From Planctomycetota bacterium (lineage in GTDB: Bacteria > Planctomycetota > Phycisphaerae > Phycisphaerales > UBA1924): a DNA stretch of 8,434 bases. A program made the position numbers and the translations under genes. The notes below the pieces were generated by a model that saw nothing but the letters and a program-made list of their open reading frames with translations, was not told the DNA's origin and ran no database searches. This document shows positions 5,719 through 8,434 of this stretch, piece after piece (position 1 is the stretch's first letter; every line of letters begins with the position of its first letter). The stretch lies in assembly GCA_023412695.1 (NCBI GenBank), contig JAEYNG010000215.1, forward strand, positions 1-8,434, in the 5' to 3' direction.

Positions 5719-7254
5719 TCAGACAATCATCAGCGGCCGTTTGGAGCAGGCAATCTCCGACATCAGGCCCGTCTCGTCGATCGCCTGCGCCAGGATGGTG
5801 AACGTGCCTCGGGGCCAGTGCGCGCCGACTGTTACACGGCCTTGTCGGGTCGCGGCGAGCACGTCGCCGGCATCGATAACGCCATTGTGGTTGGTGTCGA
5901 GGAAGAAGTGCAGAGATCGAATCCCGCCAGGTTCGCCCATGAGCCTCTCAGGGTCGTCGCGTTTGGCCCTGAATGCAACTTCCTGGCCGGAGGTCACGGG
6001 ACGGCGAGCGAGCCGCACCGCGACATCGCGGACCACAGGCGGGCGTGGCAGGCCGTCGAAGACGAATAGCAGGACATCGCCTTCTTGCAAGGAGCTGCGG
6101 TTGCTCAGCCAGATTACATCCGCTCTCGCATCGTCCGTGAGATGGACCATGAGATAGCGGTCCTCGCCGAAGTAGCGACGCCGACTGCCCTCTCGGATGA
6201 CGAAAGTCCCGTCACCCTGTGGGATAAAGCGCAGCAACGACTGGTATCCGTTCACGGGGGCTCGAAAATGTGTGTGGACCACCTGGAGTTCGGGTTCACC
6301 GGTCGGGCCGGTCTGGAATCCCAGATCTCGAAAACTGTTCGAACCTTGGGATGGTCCCTCGAAAAGCACCTCGTGCGCCAGAAATCCGCCGTTGCCATCG
6401 CCGCGGAACAGCAGCACCGCGCCCGGAGCGGTGACGATGTCCAACTCGCCATCCAGGTCCACGTCGAACAGGAGCGCAGGACCTCCGGTGAGGCCCGGGA
6501 CTACAAGCGACGTCGGGTCCTCGAACGTTCCCGACGCCATCGAGTCCGTGCTCTGGTGATAGACCAGGACCGTGGAGTTCGAGGGCTGGGAGACCATCAG
6601 AGTCACAATAAGGTCCGAGCGGCCATCGGCGTTGACATCTGCTATGCGGAATCCCCGCCACTCCGCCTGCGTGGATTCGACCGGCGTGGCCACGATCGGA
6701 AGCGCGGGGTTGCTGAACATGATCGAGTGAACAGCGGCGTCACCAGAGAGCCACTGACTCCGGACGAGGTAGAGCACGTGACTCGGCCCACTGGCGCTCG
6801 TCAGGATGGCTATGTCCTGAACAAAGCCCGGGACCGGGCGGGAGGTCGTGACCCGGAGCTTCTGCACCTCGTTGTTGAACTCGAGGCGAGCAAGTCGGCT
6901 TCGAGCGCTGTTCGCCGCGAGGCCGGCGAGCACAAGCTCATCGCGTCCATCGCCGTTGAAGTCCGCCGCGGCAAGGTGCGAAATGTGATGCGCGTATCCT
7001 GAGAATCGCGGCGACTCGAAAGTGCCATCGCCGTTCCCTTTGAGGAAGGCGAGCCGCTTTTTATCTGGGCCATTGGAAGCGATAGCCAAATCCCGATGCC
7101 CGTCGCCATCGAAGTCGCCCGCGGCGACGGTTCTCACCGACTGCTCGCTCTGAAAGATGACGGGCGGAGATAACGAAGAGTCGAGGAGCGTTCGCGGCTC
7201 GAGGTGCTCAACATGAGACCAGCGACCGAGAGGAGATGTGCGCCGCGACGCCAT
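5719..7254 (-). CDS. FG-GAP/VCBS propeller protein C with canonical LEPR-XLL motif
   Basis: This 511-residue protein is first in the array. The N-terminus carries LEPRTLL at 18-24, which matches the LEPR-XLL signature of planctomycete surface proteins and is taken here as a sorting-related mark. Seven pseudo-repeats follow, with loops at 47-55 (DFDGDGHRD), 98-106 (DFNGDGRDE), 206-214 (DVNADGRSD) and 264-272 (DVDLDGELD), and degenerate ones near 144-164, 316-326 and 372-383. The C-terminal module has an EF-hand-like loop at 453-464 (DTNHNGVIDAGD), HWPRGTF at 479-485 and Cys503 eight residues before the end. Proteins with LEPR-XLL are usually much larger, so this is a compact form. A near-perfect ribosome site precedes it, and it begins 60 bp after the E2 stop, so co-transcription with E2 is possible. 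No catalytic residues are recognised; the role is unknown, with an exported binding protein most likely. Confidence 0.87.
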   Translation of the reverse strand: MASRRTSPLGRWSHVEHLEPRTLLDSSLSPPVIFQSEQSVRTVAAGDFDGDGHRDLAIASNGPDKKRLAFLKGNGDGTFESPRFSGYAHHISHLAAADFNGDGRDELVLAGLAANSARSRLARLEFNNEVQKLRVTTSRPVPGFVQDIAILTSASGPSHVLYLVRSQWLSGDAAVHSIMFSNPALPIVATPVESTQAEWRGFRIADVNADGRSDLIVTLMVSQPSNSTVLVYHQSTDSMASGTFEDPTSLVVPGLTGGPALLFDVDLDGELDIVTAPGAVLLFRGDGNGGFLAHEVLFEGPSQGSNSFRDLGFQTGPTGEPELQVVHTHFRAPVNGYQSLLRFIPQGDGTFVIREGSRRRYFGEDRYLMVHLTDDARADVIWLSNRSSLQEGDVLLFVFDGLPRPPVVRDVAVRLARRPVTSGQEVAFRAKRDDPERLMGEPGGIRSLHFFLDTNHNGVIDAGDVLAATRQGRVTVGAHWPRGTFTILAQAIDETGLMSEIACSKRPLMIV

Positions 7255-7260
7255 GCTTTG

Positions 7261-7268
7261 CCTCCTTT
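7261..7268 (-). promoter_or_regulatory. Very strong Shine-Dalgarno site of gene C
   Basis: AAAGGAGG on the minus strand stands 6 nt before the ATG at 7254. It is by far the best ribosome site among the three paralogues, so C is probably translated at a higher level than A or B. Confidence 0.8.
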
Positions 7269-7302
7269 CTTATGCCATCCATACGAAACGAGGCCAGGGT
7301 GA

Positions 7303-7315
7303 ATGCCAAGGGCAT
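7303..7315. terminator. Small hairpin at the E2 stop
   Basis: ATGCC-AAG-GGCAT is a 5-bp stem with a 3-nt loop that overlaps the last base of the E2 stop codon. It is too short and has no T-tract, so it is at most a weak terminator or attenuator between E2 and gene C. Confidence 0.15.
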
Positions 7316-8434
7316 CAGACCAGCAGTGTCGCGGGCTTTTCGAGCAGGTCTTTGACGGTGGCGAGGTAGGCCGCGGCCATGGCGCCGTCGATGATCCGGT
7401 GGTCGCTGGACATGGTCATCTGCATCTCGGTGCCGATGACGAGCTTCTTCTCGCCGGTCTTCGGGTCCCTGGCGACGACGGGCTTCTCAACCGCCGCGCC
7501 GACGGCGAGGATCGCCGCGTTGGGTGGGTTGATGATGGCGGTGAAGTGCTCGACGCCGAACATGCCGAGGTTGGAGATGGTGAAGGTCGAGTCGGACATC
7601 TCCTCGAGGGAGAGGCCCTTGGCGCGGGCCTTGTCGGAGAGGCGCTTGGTGTCGGCGGAGATCTGGCGCAGGCCCATGCGGTCGGCGTTGCGGAGCGTCG
7701 CGACGACGAGGCCGCCGCCGGCGAGCGTCTCGGGGTTCACCGGGAGGGCGATGGCGACGCCGATGTTGACATCTGCGACGATGTCGATCGACGGCTGGGC
7801 GCCGTCGGCCCAGCGTGCGTTGATGAATGGGTGCTGGTGCATCGCCAGCGCGCAGGCGCGGACGAGGAAGTCGTTGACGCTGAGTTTGACGCCCTGCGAG
7901 GCGAGCTGATCGTTGAGCTGCGCGCGGAGGGCGAGCAGGGCGTCCATGCGCGCGGTGACGGTGACCTGGTAGTGGGGGATGGTCGCCTTGGATTGCACGA
8001 GGCGCTTGGCGATCGTGCCGCGCATGTTGGAGAGGGCGACCTTGCGCGCGGCGAGCATCGGCGCGGCGGGGGGCATGGCGACGCCGGGGACGGCGCCGGC
8101 GGAGAGGCCGGAGATCTTGGCGGGCTCGCGGGAACCCGCGCCCGGCGCAGAGTGCCGGGCCACCTCGGGCTGGCTCACCAACGCCGCTTCGACATCCTTG
8201 CGGATGATGCGGCCGGAGGGGCCGGTGCCCTGGATTGCGCCGAGGTCGATGCCCGATTCGCCGGCGATCTTCCGGGCGAGGGGGGAGGCGAAGACGCGCT
8301 CACCGCCGTGCTGCTGCGCGGGCTGGCGGCCGTTGGAGGCCGGGTGGGCGTCGCGGTCGTCGGACTGGCGGCGGTCCTGCACGCGCTGCTCGGCGGACTG
8401 GGCGAGGGGCGTGGCCGCGTGCGGGCCCTTGGGG
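7315..8434 (-). CDS. pdhC: Dihydrolipoyl acyltransferase E2 of a 2-oxoacid dehydrogenase complex, 5' end missing
   Basis: This is the C-terminal 372 residues of an E2; the frame is open to the window edge. The GTG at 8382 lies inside a Gln/Ala/Pro-rich linker and is probably not a start, so the lipoyl domain lies beyond the window. A peripheral subunit-binding domain at about 46-85 (FASPLARKIAGESGIDLGAI, then GTGPSGRIIRKDVEAAL) docks E1 or E3. A second flexible linker leads to the catalytic domain from about 130. This has MRGTIAKRL, TFTISNLGMFG (283-293), PPNAAILAVG and the active-site motif DHRIIDG with catalytic His345 and Asp349. It transfers the acyl group from lipoyl-lysine to CoA. DHRIIDGA and the overall pattern resemble the mitochondrial/alphaproteobacterial pyruvate dehydrogenase E2, hence the symbol; a branched-chain 2-oxoacid E2 cannot be excluded without E1. 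Confidence 0.92.
   Translation of the reverse strand, partial: PKGPHAATPLAQSAEQRVQDRRQSDDRDAHPASNGRQPAQQHGGERVFASPLARKIAGESGIDLGAIQGTGPSGRIIRKDVEAALVSQPEVARHSAPGAGSREPAKISGLSAGAVPGVAMPPAAPMLAARKVALSNMRGTIAKRLVQSKATIPHYQVTVTARMDALLALRAQLNDQLASQGVKLSVNDFLVRACALAMHQHPFINARWADGAQPSIDIVADVNIGVAIALPVNPETLAGGGLVVATLRNADRMGLRQISADTKRLSDKARAKGLSLEEMSDSTFTISNLGMFGVEHFTAIINPPNAAILAVGAAVEKPVVARDPKTGEKKLVIGTEMQMTMSSDHRIIDGAMAAAYLATVKDLLEKPATLLV

Larger units (their letters stand above)
2349..7254 (-). repeat. Tandem array of three paralogous propeller genes
   Basis: Genes C, B and A, in transcription order, share length, domain order and C-terminal signature. All three carry a Ca-type loop at pseudo-repeats 1, 2, 4 and 5 and degenerate ones elsewhere. 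DNA similarity is most visible around the EF-hand loop codons of A (2493-2528) and C (5863-5898), whose 12-residue loops differ at one position; B (4078-4113) is more diverged. Sequence between these regions has drifted strongly, so the duplication is not recent. Confidence 0.85.

Noticed and set aside
6085..7002. A 305-residue plus-strand frame opposite propeller gene C, and a 302-residue one at 4003-4911 opposite gene B
   Set aside because: Both are Arg/Glu/His-rich shadows of the propeller genes, without ribosome sites or recognisable domains.
2349..7254. Lower GC of the propeller genes as proof of recent horizontal transfer
   Set aside because: The three genes look somewhat richer in A and T than the permease and the E2 linker region, but I sampled only a few lines and the difference is modest; the paralogues are also too diverged to be a recent insertion.
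7281..7309. A sigma-70-like promoter for gene C (TTGGCA, 17-bp spacer, TCGTAT on the minus strand)
   Set aside because: The -35 box is good, but the -10 box matches the consensus at only three of six positions and planctomycete promoter rules are not well known to me.
1..8434. CRISPR arrays, tRNA or rRNA genes, insertion sequences, phage or toxin-antitoxin modules
   Set aside because: No regularly spaced repeats, cloverleaf-like sequence, transposase motifs or terminal inverted repeats were recognised on either strand.

Overview
The window looks like a chromosomal segment from a planctomycete, most probably class Phycisphaerae. Two sequence marks point there. Three proteins carry an N-terminal LEPR-XLL-type motif (LEPRTLL, LEPRLFL, LENRVLL). 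A short reading frame ends in the dockerin-like tail VPDIFAFLSLWFAG, a type of tail I associate with secreted Phycisphaerae proteins. The DNA is GC-rich throughout. This assignment rests on remembered family knowledge, not on a search.

Layout, left to right. Bases 1-260 hold no convincing gene, only a 13-bp dyad. A small two-helix membrane protein (YgaP/DUF2892-like) lies on the plus strand at 261-716. It ends exactly where a convergent APC-family amino acid permease (717-2156, minus) ends, so the two stop codons abut. Bases 2157-2348 hold a plus-strand remnant of a dockerin-like C-terminus and a GC-rich hairpin between two convergent stops. Bases 2349-7254 are the accessory core: three tandem minus-strand paralogues, here called A (2349-3845), B (3925-5520) and C (5719-7254). 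Bases 7315-8434 hold the 3' part of a dihydrolipoyl acyltransferase (E2) gene, cut by the window edge.

Each of A, B and C is about 500-530 residues: a LEPR-type N-terminus, about seven FG-GAP/VCBS-like pseudo-repeats, and a C-terminal module. That module has an EF-hand-like loop (D-x-N-x-N-G-x-I-D-x-x-D), the string HWPRGTF, and an invariant Cys eight residues before the last residue. The predicted fold is a seven-bladed beta-propeller plus an Ig-like domain, probably calcium-binding and at the cell surface or exported.

The most interesting observation is a fragment of the E2 C-terminus (LLEKPAKLLV against LLEKPATLLV in the intact gene) between C and B, just upstream of B as the real E2 end is just upstream of C. 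It suggests the array arose by tandem duplication of a unit made of the E2 3' tail plus a propeller gene. The E2, C, B and A genes are co-directional with gaps of 60, 198 and 79 bp, so partial co-transcription is possible. I see no metabolic link between E2, the permease and the propeller proteins; the array looks like an accessory insertion between housekeeping-type genes.
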